64,000 nt of DNA, from contig CP089452.1 of assembly GCA_026636295.1 (NCBI GenBank), positions 62,001 through 126,000 on the forward strand, given 5' to 3'. The notes under the pieces are model-generated. The model did no database searches and had not been told where the DNA came from. It saw only the letters and a list, made by a program, of their open reading frames with translations. Shown here piece by piece: positions 1 to 9,361 of the stretch (positions are counted from its first letter, which is position 1; every line of letters starts with the position of its first letter). The position numbers were made by a program, and so were the translations under genes. This stretch comes from Medakamo hakoo (taxonomy: Eukaryota > Chlorophyta > Trebouxiophyceae > Coccomyxaceae).

Positions 1-29
1 GTTCCCCTCTCTCTGTCGCTCTCATGCAC

Positions 30-959
30 TCACACCCGCGCAGCAGGCGCGGCGACAGCGTCCCCGCGCGGCACCAGCAGCGCCGCGATCGTCGCAAGCA
101 ACCACGCGGCCGCGGCCGCGGCCGCCAGCGCCAGCGCGTCGCCGGGCTTTTGGTCGGCCGTCACTTCCGCTTTGAGCAGGCCGCCCAGCAGGCCGCCGCC
201 GCCGGCGCCCAGGCCGCGCGCGCGCAGGCCGCCCGCCAGCGCGGCCAGGGACGTCAGGTACGTCGCAATCAGCAGCGCGAAAATGGCAAACGGCAGCAGG
301 ACGGCCACAATGGCCCAGCAGGGCCGGCCACGCAGGCCGGCCGCCGCGCACACCGCGGAGATGATGGCCAGGGCGGCCGACAGCGCCAGGAGGCTCGCGA
401 GCGCGATGCCGCACCCTTTGGCGTCGGCCGACAGCTTGTTGAGGTCGCGCACCTCGCCGGGCGACGGCCGGTAAGAGGTAAAGCCCGTGGCCACGGGCCC
501 CGCGCCCAGGGCAGCCTCGTCCATGGTGATGGGCGCGGACCCGCCGATGGACAGGCGGACGACGCGGCCCCGGTAATGGAGCACGCCCGTGTTGTGGCCG
601 ATGGACAGGGACGCGATGGAGAGGGCGGCGGCGCTGGCCAGCAGCGTCAGCATGGCCAGCAGGGCCCAGGGGAACGGCTTGCCCTTGCCAAACTGGCGCC
701 AGACGGGGTCGGTGCGCGGGGGGTAGGGCCCCGACACGGCGTCGGACAGGCGGGAGGCCAGGGTCGGGCGGGCGCCGCGGCCGGGCGGCGGGCACGCGCC
801 GCCGCAGCCAGACGCGGGCGGGCACGGGGCTGGGCCGCCGCCCGCGCCGCCCTTGGCGGGCGTGTTGCAGCCGCAGTCGGTGGGCGAGCGTGGGGACCGG
901 CCGGCCGTGGGCGGGCGCACGGCCTTGGGCGTGGCGGCGGCGAACGCGGATGACGCCAT
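30..959 (-). CDS. Hypothetical four-helix membrane protein
   Basis: Single open frame of 309 codons from the ATG at 957-959 (MASSAFAAATP) to TGA at 30-32. The N-terminal third is Pro/Gly/Cys-rich and probably cytosolic. Four hydrophobic segments follow: one beginning PWALLAMLTLL, a polar stretch with GHNTGVLHYRGR and SYRPSPGE, then GIALASLLALSAALAI, PCWAIVAVLLPFAIF and a C-terminal Ala/Leu helix. The spacing (one long loop after helix 1, short loops after) recalls claudin/tetraspan topology, but no diagnostic motif is visible, so the family is unknown. The frame stays open upstream of this ATG, but that part reads as untranslated Pro/Arg-rich sequence. Third positions are almost all G/C, as in the neighbouring genes. 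Confidence 0.6.
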   Translation of the reverse strand: MASSAFAAATPKAVRPPTAGRSPRSPTDCGCNTPAKGGAGGGPAPCPPASGCGGACPPPGRGARPTLASRLSDAVSGPYPPRTDPVWRQFGKGKPFPWALLAMLTLLASAAALSIASLSIGHNTGVLHYRGRVVRLSIGGSAPITMDEAALGAGPVATGFTSYRPSPGEVRDLNKLSADAKGCGIALASLLALSAALAIISAVCAAAGLRGRPCWAIVAVLLPFAIFALLIATYLTSLAALAGGLRARGLGAGGGGLLGGLLKAEVTADQKPGDALALAAAAAAAWLLATIAALLVPRGDAVAAPAARV

Positions 960-1308
960 GGCGGAGGCGAGGGGCGGGGGGCTGGGGGTGGTGGTCGCAC
1001 GGGGTCGGGGGGGGTCTGGCGGTGCGGTCTCGGCGGTCTCGGCGGGCCGCGAGTCGCAGCACGGCCGCCCACCAGCGTGCGCGGCGCTGGACTCCCAGTC
1101 GCGCGCGTTGGCTCGATGCACGCGCGTGTGTCGGCCCTGAGTAGGGACGCAGGCTGTGTCGGGCCGGGGTGCTGCCAGTGGGGCCAGGCGCGGCAGTGCA
1201 ACAAATGCGTGTCTGGCTGGGCTCGGGGGGAGCGCGGGGGAGAAGCCGCCACCCTGTCGCCCCATCCCCCGGGGGGGGGTAGACCTGGCCCTCCGCCGCG
1301 CTCTCTCC
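960..1308. other. Intergenic spacer, nothing recognised
   Basis: About 350 bp between two minus-strand genes. It should hold the 5' leader and promoter of the 30-959 gene and the 3' end of the 1309-2166 gene. Open frames here on both strands are low-complexity Pro/Arg/Gly shadows. I see no RNA gene or repeat. Confidence 0.5.
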
Positions 1309-2166
1309 TCACCACCCTCCGCCGACCGCATCAAGGACGGCGACGACGCCCACGCCCGCCACGACGCGCGCGCCCAACGCGGCCCAGTACGCGGCGTTGG
1401 CTGCGGCTGTGCTCCAGGGCGCGCGCGCGGACGCCGCCGCGGTGGCCGCGGCAGCGACGCCGGCCGCGCCGCCCGCCCAGGCGAGCGCGCCCGCGGCGGG
1501 CGGCACGCGGGTCGCGCCCGTCGCCCGCCACAGGGCTGGGATCAACGCCGCGGACGCTGCCAAGCCCTCCAGCGCTTCACCGGGCGCCAGGGTGGCCACC
1601 ACGGCTGGACCCGCCCATGCGGCAGCGGGCGGGCAGGCGCGCAGCGCGGCGCCGGCGCCGGCGCCCGCGGCCAGCGCGGCCGCCGCGGCCGCCGCCGCCC
1701 AGCCCGCTCCGCCGCCCAGCACGGCCAGCGAGTAGGACGTGCCCACGTGCGCGCAGGCAGCCAGGGACGCGGCCGCCGCCGCGACCGCCGCGGCGGCGGG
1801 CCGCCCGCACCGGGCGAGGGCCAGGGCCGCGCCCGCGGACGCGTGGTGGGCCGCGGCGCCCAGGCCGCGTCCGCAGACGGCGCCGGCCCACAGGGGCAGG
1901 ACAGCGGGGAGGAGGAGGGGAAGGAGGCGCGCGCGCGGCGGGCAGCCGGCTCCGCCGCAGCAGGTGAAGGCGAGGGCGAGGGACGCGCCCGCGTCCCAGG
2001 CGGCGGCCGCGGTGGTCCCGGCCGGGGACGAGCGGTCGCGGCCGCCCGCGCGCCCCCAGCCCGCGCGGTCCAAGGCCTCCCGGCACGCGGCCGCTGCCAC
2101 GGCGTGGAGGGCGACGACGGCCAGGCCTCCACTCACCGCCGGCGCCCGCATGGCAGCGGGCGGCAT
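1309..2166 (-). CDS. Hypothetical Ala-rich multipass membrane protein, possibly a very divergent aquaporin
   Basis: Open frame of 285 codons from the ATG at 2164-2166 (MPPAAMRAP) to TGA at 1309-1311; the ATG at 2149-2151 is a near alternative. The product is extremely Ala-rich with about six hydrophobic stretches, compatible with a six-helix channel. The phrase AHHASAGAALALA after the second or third helix resembles loop B of aquaporins (HLNPAVTLA), and STAAANAAYWAALG near the C terminus sits where the second NPA box would be. Neither Asn-Pro-Ala box is present, so the aquaporin idea is weak inference from spacing only. A GGTGAGT within the first codons could be a splice donor, in which case the true start lies elsewhere. 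Confidence 0.45.
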   Translation of the reverse strand: MPPAAMRAPAVSGGLAVVALHAVAAAACREALDRAGWGRAGGRDRSSPAGTTAAAAWDAGASLALAFTCCGGAGCPPRARLLPLLLPAVLPLWAGAVCGRGLGAAAHHASAGAALALARCGRPAAAAVAAAAASLAACAHVGTSYSLAVLGGGAGWAAAAAAAALAAGAGAGAALRACPPAAAWAGPAVVATLAPGEALEGLAASAALIPALWRATGATRVPPAAGALAWAGGAAGVAAAATAAASARAPWSTAAANAAYWAALGARVVAGVGVVAVLDAVGGGW

Positions 2167-2322
2167 TCGTCCTGTCCGTGGGAACACAAAATAAGAATAA
2201 AACGCTGTACCGAAAAAAACACGCCCCCCCTCCCTCCCCCTCCACTTTTTTTTTTCCATGCACGGAAAAAAAGAGGGTGGAGCCGACGCCTCCACCCCTT
2301 CCCCCTCCCCCCTCCCCCCCCT

Positions 2323-3308
2323 CTAAAATTCAAAGCACGCGTCCGCGTCATAGCCCAGCTCCTCCAACAGCCCGGCCACCGCCTTGTTCATGGGCCCCGG
2401 CCCGCACCGGCAGACCATGACGCCCGGCCCGGGCGGCGGGAGCGCGGCCTTGAGCATCTCCGCGCTGACCCGCCCCCGGCCGCCGCCCCACCCCGGCCCC
2501 GGCTCGTCCAGCGTGTACGTCACCCGGAACCGGCCCGGGTGGGCGGCCACCAGCCCGTCCAACGCCTCCCTGCACAGGATGTCGGCCTCGGTCACATTGG
2601 CGAAGAGCAGCGAGACGGTCGTGGCGGCGGCGCGCGGGTCTTTCAGCAGCGCGCGCGCGACCTGCAGCATGGGCGTCACGCCCGTCCCGCCCGCCACCAT
2701 GCCGACGGCGGTGTGCGCGCCGGGCGCGTACACAAACCGGCCCCGCGGCCCCTTGGCCGAGATCGACTCGCCGGGCTTGAGCGAGCCCAGGAGCCGGGAG
2801 ACGCGGCCCTGCGGGTAGACCTTCACGACAAAGTCGACGTGCCCGACCGTGTCGTCGTCCGTCACGGGGGTGTACGGCCGCATGACTTCGACGCCCTCCC
2901 ACTCGCCCTTGAGCGTGATGTGGCGGCCGGTGGGGAGGCCCAGGCGGGTGGCGGGCGTGGGGAGGGCGAAGCTGGACCGGATGGAGAGGGAAGAGGGAGA
3001 GGGAGTGAGGGTGGATGGGGGTGGTGGAGTGGTGGAGCGAAATCGATGCGCGCGCTCTCCCCTTTTCTTACGCGCGCGGGCGCGCACGCGCCCTCCCACC
3101 CCTCCCCTCCCCTCCCTCGGTGCCACACTCACCGCAACAGCACCGTGTTGTGCGTCAGCTGGGTCCTCTCCGCCAGCGGCAGCCGCTTCCAAGAGTCCGG
3201 CTCCAGGAAGGCCCTGCGCGCCGCGAGGGCCGCGCGCAGCACGTAAAGCAGGGCCGCCAGGGCCAGGCCGATTGCCAGCTGGACGGCCAGGGGCAGAGAC
3301 GCCAGCAT
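2323..3308 (-). CDS. NADH-cytochrome b5 reductase
   Basis: Two exons, 3308-3133 and 2971-2323 (donor GTGAGT, acceptor CAG), giving 274 aa, typical for the family. Residues about 6-28 form an N-terminal membrane anchor, as in microsomal or outer-mitochondrial b5 reductases. The flavin-binding RPYTPV motif is at 90-95, the second flavin motif with GRVSRLL and KGPRGRF at about 114-138, the NADH-binding GGTGVTPM at 153-160 and CGPGPM at 248-253; the chain ends in CFEF. It would pass electrons from NADH through FAD to cytochrome b5 for desaturation and sterol synthesis. The first exon encodes only the anchor and linker, so the catalytic core is one exon. The stop is TAG at 2323-2325. The family assignment is firm; the membrane it sits in is not. 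Confidence 0.93.
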
Positions 3309-4153
3309 GGTGTGGGGTGTGTGCTGGTTGGGCGAGGGCGTGTGTGGGGGCGCGCGCCGCGATGGGGAGGGAGTCCAGAGGGAGTCGTCGTCGCGCGCGC
3401 TCGGCCAAACCTGGCAGTGAGGACCAGACCTACGGATGGATGCATGCATGGATGGGTGGGGCGCCTTCTCTCTCTCTTTCATTCGATCAACAACAAAACA
3501 CCGTTCGAGAGAGAAACAGTCACCCCTCAAAGGCAACGTACGTATACAAAACAGGGAGGGAAAAGAGAGGAGAAATGAAGGGGTGAGCATTGAAATCGGA
3601 CGCAGAGGGGTTGGGACTGGAGAGGAGAAAAAAAAACAGGGGAAGGGAAGAACGGACAGGCGCGCACGCAACGCGTGCGCCGCCCGCCCCAAAAATCGGA
3701 TGCGAGAACGACGGCCACAGGGCTAGGGCCTGCCGCCGTCATTGCTTTGTTCTTTTTGTTTTTATGGTATGAAAGACGGTCGAAAAATGGGGAGTCACGG
3801 AAAGGCTCGGACAAGGGGGGAGGGTCAATAGAAAAAACACGAGGGGGCGGGGCCAGGACTTCATGGCAGGAGGTGGGGGCGGGGCGGGAGGGGAGGGGAG
3901 AGAATAATCTCAGGTGCGGGGGCGCGCCAAACAAGCTGGACAGAAAGGCGCGCGCACACACGCACAGCAGCAACAACAGCACATGCCCTGCACAGGACGG
4001 ATCAACGACAAAAAGAGAACAGGATAAGAAAGGCGGGCGGACGGAATTTTTTTTGTGTTTTGGGGTGTCTCAGGACAGTTTTTTTTAGCCGCGGAAAAAT
4101 GGATGGAGGAGTGGACTAGGAAAAGGAGGACTAGAGAAGAAGCGGGAATGGAC
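3309..4153. other. Intergenic region
   Basis: About 845 bp between the b5 reductase start and the stop of the next minus-strand gene. It is lower in GC than the coding parts, with A and T homopolymers, a short ATGC/GGAT-type repeat near 3436-3455 and purine-rich tracts. It should contain the reductase promoter and the downstream gene's 3' UTR. I see no coding signal or RNA gene; the small frames here have random codon use. Confidence 0.5.
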
Positions 4154-5545
4154 TCACGCCCGGCGCGCGCGCTTGACTGCCACAGGCGAAGGCGGCGGCG
4201 GCGGCGGGGGCGGGGAGGACGACCGCGCCGGGCGGGCGGCCGCGGCGGGCGGCGTGGAGGGCGCGAGCGACGCCGCCGCCCCTCCGTCGTCCACGCCCAG
4301 CACCTCAAACACGGCGCCCGCCCACGCCGTCGCGGCCAGGCGCACGCCCGGACCGTCGGTGGACAGGGCGGCGGCCGGGAGCGGCAGGGCCAGGCGGACG
4401 ACGGGCGGGCCGGTGTACGGGCGCAGGACGGCGGACAGGCGCGCCGGCGCGGGGGTGGTGGGTCCGGGGGTGGTGGAGCCGCGCCCGTCGCCGCTGCCGC
4501 CGGCCGCGGCCGCCCAGGCCGGCTCAGCCGCGCCGGTCGCGTGCTCGACGCTGACGACGGCGACGCCCGCGCTCACATCAGCCGCGATGCTCAGGGTGCA
4601 GCCTTGGGTCAGCACCAGGCGGTGGCGCAGGCGCGAGCCCAGCGTGACGGCGGACGCGGCGCCGACGGCCGGGGGCGCGCCGCCGTGGAGGGCGGTCGGC
4701 GGCAGGGGGCCGTCGCCCGCGCTGACCAGCCCCACCTCCACCGCGGTGGACCCACGGACGCGGAGCCGCCAGCCCGCCGCGGGCACGCCAGAGCTGCCGC
4801 CGATGGTCAGGGCCGACGTGAGCAGGGCGGGGCCGGGAGTGGGCAGGCGGACGTGGCGGCCGTCAAAGGCGAAGCCTGTTAGGTGGTGGTGGTGGTGGGG
4901 TGCGAAAGGTTGAGCCCGGACCCCACAAAAACGGCGGGCTCTCCCGCCGCTTCCTTTTTGCCCTCTCTCTCTCGCCCCCGCATGTTTTGACTGTTTTTTC
5001 CACCCACCTGCCGCCGCCGCGCCCACTTCGTCAAAGCCGCCACAGACAGCACTCTTGATTTCGGGAGGGCTGGGGATTGGTGTTGGGCGGGATCGGGGCG
5101 TGACGCTGCGGTGAGGAAAAAAGAGGCAGGCAGAAGCAACGCGTCGGGGCCGCGCGAGCAGTCGGGGACAGAGCGACCCACGCGGGCGGAGGTCGCCGGC
5201 AGTGTCACCCCGCCTTCCATCGCCAGGACCATGATGCTGGATCGTGGCATGCCACCGCGGGCGACGCCGTGGCAACCCGACGGCACCTTGGCGCGTTGCC
5301 ACGCCCCAAAACGAAGACGCGGCCATGGCCGCGCGCGCACGCGCGCAGCGAGGAAAACGGATGGAAAAGACAACGCGGCGCACGCCGCCGCCTCGACGCC
5401 GCCTCCCCACCCCTCATCCGTCTCCTCACCTGGAGGTCACGTCATCCTCCATGTCGTGCGCGGAGGGTGGGGCCGGCTGGGCAACCGACGCGCCCGGCGT
5501 GCGGGGCGCGGCCACCGGCGCGTGCGGCGGGGAAACCGCGGTCAT
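4154..5545 (-). CDS. Hypothetical protein with a beta-rich central region and basic C-terminus
   Basis: Three exons, 5545-5430, 5069-5008 and 4875-4154, sum to 900 nt (299 aa). Donors are GTGAGG and GTGGGT, acceptors CCAG and ACAG, and all phases close. The N terminus (MTAVSPPHAP) is Pro/Ala-rich. The middle reads SAVCGGFDEVG, then FAFDGRHVRLP, and continues as alternating hydrophobic strands including GWRLRVRGSTAVEVGLV, somewhat like a SPRY/B30.2 beta-sandwich; this is an impression only. The C-terminal tail is Pro-rich and ends KRARRA, a possible nuclear localisation signal. I do not recognise the family. High third-position GC and a consistent exon structure support a real gene. Confidence 0.65.
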
Positions 5546-5872
5546 CGTGAAAAAACGGGACGAAAACGGGGGGATGGGGCGGTCGGGGCACGGCGCCGTC
5601 GCCTGGAGTGGACGTGCACGACGCGCGAAACGCAATGAGAGAGGAAACGGCCGGGCGGCCCGCCGCGGACGCGTCGCGCGGAGGCTGGTGTTCCACCCAC
5701 GCTAAAAGAGAAGCAGAGAGTGAGGGGAGGCGGGAAAACGGGCCCAGCCACCAAGAGAAAGGCCCCCCTGAGGCGGTGGATTTCAGTGGATCCCGGGGCA
5801 CCCAGGCCCCTTCCCCCCCCCTGACACGACGCCTCCACCCCTCCTGCCTCCGACCTCCGACCAAAGGACCGC

Positions 5873-6973
5873 TCACCGCCGCCCCCCCTCCCGCACGCGC
5901 ACCGGGCCCGTCAACACCGCCCCACCGCCCACGTCCCACCCCGCCGCTTCCAACGACGCGCGGAAAGACGGCCAGGCCGCGCGGGCGGCGGACCGGGCGG
6001 CCGCCAGCACGGGCGCGGGCGCGGGCCCGGGCGGGAGGGACCGCCCGTCCAAGACCGCCGCCTCCAGCAGCGCGAGCAGCGCGTCGTCCGGGCCCGCGCC
6101 CTCCAGGAAGAGCACGCGCCCACGCGCGGCGTCGCCGCCGCCCTCCCAGGCCAGGGCGAAGCGCTCGCCGGCGTGCGCCGCCAGCAGGGCGGCCAGCGGC
6201 AGCGCGCCCGGCCCGGCCAGCGCTTCGCGCACACTCACCCCCAGCGCGCACCGCGGCCGCACGGCCAGCGGCGACGCCAGCATGGGCTCGGCCTCGTTCG
6301 CCGCGTCGACGGAGGGTAAGCGGGTGATGGGCGGCGTCGCCGCGGCGTCCTCGCCATCGGCGGCGAGCGTGCGCTCCAGGGGGGAGGCGGCGGGCACGCC
6401 CGCCGCGCCCGCCCCGCCGCGCGCGCACGCCGCGGCCGCCGCGGCCGCGCGCTCCACCCCGCCGCCAGCCACAAACGCGGCGGCGGCCGCAGCGGCGCGC
6501 TTGTGGTTCAGACGCCTGAACCGCAGCGTTTTCAGGCTCGCAAACCTGAAGCCGACGTGCGCGGCCTGGGCGACAGCCCACACGGCCGCCAGCCCGCCCG
6601 GGCCCAGCCCGCCCGCCTGCGCGGCGCCCAGCACACCCACCGCCGCGGCCAGGCCGACCACTTGGGCCGCCACCTCCCACACCTCCTCCTTGGCCGCCAC
6701 ATCGCCGACGTTGGAGGGCGGGCCCCGCCGCGTGCGCTTGCCGCCGGGGGGGAGCGCCGCGTCGGCGGCGGCCAGGGCGGCCGCGGACGCGGGCGTCGCA
6801 AAGTGCGTCTGCACAACGCGGAAGGCGGGGCGGGCGATGCCCTTGCCGACGGCCCGGCACAGGGTCCCGGCGCCGGCCAAGGGCACAAAGGCGGAGGGTG
6901 GGGCGGCCGCCGTCGCGATTTCCAGGGCCAGGCCGGCGGTCTGTGTGGCGAGTGGAGTTTTTTTTTTGTGTGC

Positions 6974-7009
<36 letters not shown>

Positions 7010-7084
7010 CAAGGACGGGGCGGGATGGGTGGTGCCCTCCCCATCCCCCCTTTTTTCCTGGCCGGGCAAGGGAAGGGGCACACG

Positions 7085-7117
<33 letters not shown>

Positions 7118-7119
7118 AC

Positions 7120-7168
<49 letters not shown>

Positions 7169-7883
7169 GCACCGTCGCGGCTTCGGCCACCATGCGCCAC
7201 CGCCGCGGGTCGTCGTCGATGGCCGTGCCCAGGCGGGACCCGACCAGCAGGCGGCCCGCCGCGCCCAGGCCGTCCTTCGTCACCCACTTGGCCGCGGCGC
7301 CCGCGGCCGCCGTCGCGGCGGCGGGCCCGGCGAGTGCCGCGACGCCCGCTGTCGTCGTACCGGCTGGGGACGGCTCGCCCCCCGGCTCCGCGGCCGCACC
7401 CACTTCGACCGGCCGGGGTGGTGGGGGCGGGCCGAGCGGCGCGGCCGGCGCGTTGAGCGCGGCCAGCAGCGCGCCCGTGACCAGGCTCTGGCTGACCCAC
7501 CCCGCCACGTGCGAGGGCGCGGCGGCCAGCTGGTAAGGCAGGTAGTCCGGCGTGACGGAGGCGGGGAAGCCGCGCGGCAGGAACGTGGTGGCGAGCGAGG
7601 CGGACAGGGCCTCGGGGAGGGAGCGGGCCGGAGGCGCGGGCGGGCGTGGGGAGGTGGGAGGGGCGGCGCCACCGCCGCCGTTCACGGCAAACACGGTCAC
7701 GCCGCCCGTGGGCCCAACTTCTTCGATGACGTCGCACGCGGCCAGGGCGCCCGCGTCGGGCGTGGACGGCTGGGCGGCGGCCGTGCGGGTGAGGAGGCGG
7801 GCGGGGCGGGCGGGCGGCGCGGTGCGCCCACTGCGCCGCCGGCCGGGCGGACCGTGCGCCCGAGGGGCGAGCGCCTCGCGCAT
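5873..7883 (-). CDS. RUS family protein (DUF647, root UV-B sensitive)
   Basis: Two exons, 7883-7173 and 6940-5873 (donor ACG/GTGCGC, acceptor CACAG), encode 592 aa. The DUF647 core spans the splice: YLPYQLAAAPSHVAGWVSQS, KWVTKDGLGAAGRL and the hallmark DDDPRRWRMVAE in exon 1, then LEIATAAAP, LAGAGTLCRAVGKGIARPAF and VGDVAAKEE in exon 2. Plant RUS1/RUS2 act in plastid-linked UV-B and vitamin B6 signalling, and other members have varied roles. The N-terminal 50 residues are Arg/Ala/Ser/Thr-rich and could be a transit peptide. The C-terminal 150 residues are less conserved. The intron is a pure simple-sequence block (see findings). The same reading frame stays open through the intron and past the stop; that is low complexity, not coding. 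The gene faces NSE1 head to head. Confidence 0.9.
6941..7172 (-). repeat. RUS intron built of simple repeats: C33 and (CA)n
   Basis: On the plus strand the intron holds a TG tract at about 6967-6992, an uninterrupted run of 33 C at 7085-7117 and about 45 bp of CA repeat at 7121-7166. Read on the gene's strand, the (GT)n begins directly after the splice donor and is followed by G33. The G run could form a quadruplex in the pre-mRNA, and the dinucleotide tract could form Z-DNA. Confidence 0.9.
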
Positions 7884-8112
7884 CACCGCAACACGAACCG
7901 TGTGCTACAGGGCACCGCTCAGGCACGCAGTGGCCGTGTCGTCTCCGGTTGGAGGGGCAGAGTGGGAGGCGGCCCGAAAAAAGAGAAAGTGTGAGGCATG
8001 GAACGTGCGCGCGCGCGTGCGCTCACTCGCTCGTTCCTCTCCCTCTCCGCGCCCGCTCCGCACGGGACCGGTCCTCCCCTGGGCCAGCCACACACGCGGG
8101 CCGCGTCCGTCC
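7884..8112. promoter_or_regulatory. Bidirectional promoter interval RUS / NSE1
   Basis: 229 bp separate the two divergent start codons. No TATA box is evident. Promoter function is inferred from the geometry only. Confidence 0.45.
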
Positions 8113-9361
8113 ATGCCTCCACGTGCTCGTGGCACGGGCGGGCGGGCCGCCGCCGGCGGCCGGCTGGGCGTGGCCAACGGCGGCGTCGCGCCCGCCAGCG
8201 AACGCGCCGCCCGCCCGGGCCGCCCGACAGGCAGTGCGGCCGCCCACGCGGCCCTGCGCGCCGGCACCTTTGTCCAGGCCATGCTGACCGCCCAGTGTTT
8301 GGGCGAACGCGACGCTGTGGCCCTGTGCCGGGGCGTGGAGGGTGTTGTGGCCGCCGGAGGTGAGGGTGGAAGGGGGAAGGGGTGGAGGGGGCGCGCGCGA
8401 GCGCAGGACAGAAAAAAAAACACTCACCAACCCGCTCCCGTCTCCCGTCCAAACCCGCCCACGCACAGCTCCCACCCCGTCCCGGGAGGAAGGCGCCGCC
8501 CTGGCCACCCTGGCCGCCGACATCAATGCGGGCGCCCTGGACTTTGTGCAGCTGGCGGTCAAGCGGGTCGCGGCGGCCGCCCCGGACGGCCGCCGCGAAG
8601 GGGACGACGAAAACGAAAACGGGCGCGGCGCCGCGGCCTCGCGCTCGCCGCCCGCGTCGCCGCCGCCGCCGTCCTCGCATTACTGCCTCGTCAACGTGGA
8701 ACCCGACGCTGCGGCGGCAGCGCACGGGTCGGACCTGACGCCGGGCGAAGTCGCGTACCTGCGGGCGGTGGTGCGTTCACACTGAAGCCTTTTTCGTTTC
8801 CTTTTCCTTTCCAGCCCCCGTTCCTTCCCACCCACCACCCCCACTCACACCCCGCGCCCCCGCCCCCTCATGCATGCACAGCTGCACGCCATGGCCCGGG
8901 ACGGCGACGGCATCGCGGGACGCCTGTCTGCCGGCGCCGCCCTGGCCGCGCAGCCCGTCCCCGTGGCGGGCGGCGCCGAAGTCGCGGCTTCCGCTCCCTC
9001 CCAACGCCCACCACCGCCAGCCGGCCACGGCTCCACGCCGGCCGGCCGGTCGTCCGGCAGCCGGGAGGCGACGCCGCCGCCCGGGCCCGCCCCGGGCGCG
9101 GCGGCGGGCGTCCCCCTCCCTCCACGCCCCGCCCGCCCGGCCATCCTGCGCAAGCTGGCGGCGGCCGGGTGGCTGTGCACCGGGCGCGGCGGCGGTGGCG
9201 GGGGAGAGGGCGGTGGCGGCGGCCGCCGCGCCCGCCCGGCGTCCAGCGCGGCCGCCGGGGCCTGGTACGCCATCGGGCCCCGGTCATTCGCCGAGCTTGG
9301 CTCTGTACTTTGCGATACGGACGCGTCGGACGAGAAAAAAGCGGCGTGGGGGCGGATGTGA
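8113..9361 (+). CDS. NSE1: NSE1-like subunit of the SMC5/6 complex
   Basis: Exons 8113-8359, 8469-8770 and 8882-9361 give 342 aa, with donors GTGAGG and GTGCGT and acceptors ACAG. Exon 1 ends in the first NSE1 winged-helix (FVQAMLTAQCLGERDAVALC). Exon 2 carries INAGALDFVQLAVKRV and the conserved HYCLVNVEPDA...LTPGEVAYLRAVV. Exon 3 has ILRKLAAAGWLCTGRG and WYAIGPRSFAELGSVL, matching the second winged helix. NSE1 partners NSE3 in DNA repair by SMC5/6. The family normally ends in a C4HC3 RING; none is clear here. A good donor (GTGAGA) at 9356, just before the stop, could splice on to a further exon near 9563, whose frame contains YCCHSCW and RTCGLRE, but the ligand set is incomplete. The 3' end is therefore provisional. 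Confidence 0.75.

Noticed and set aside
5442-7886. A single minus-strand open frame of 814 codons through the RUS locus
   Set aside because: It reads across the simple-repeat intron and past the true stop in a different frame; the RUS domain requires the splice at 7172/6941.
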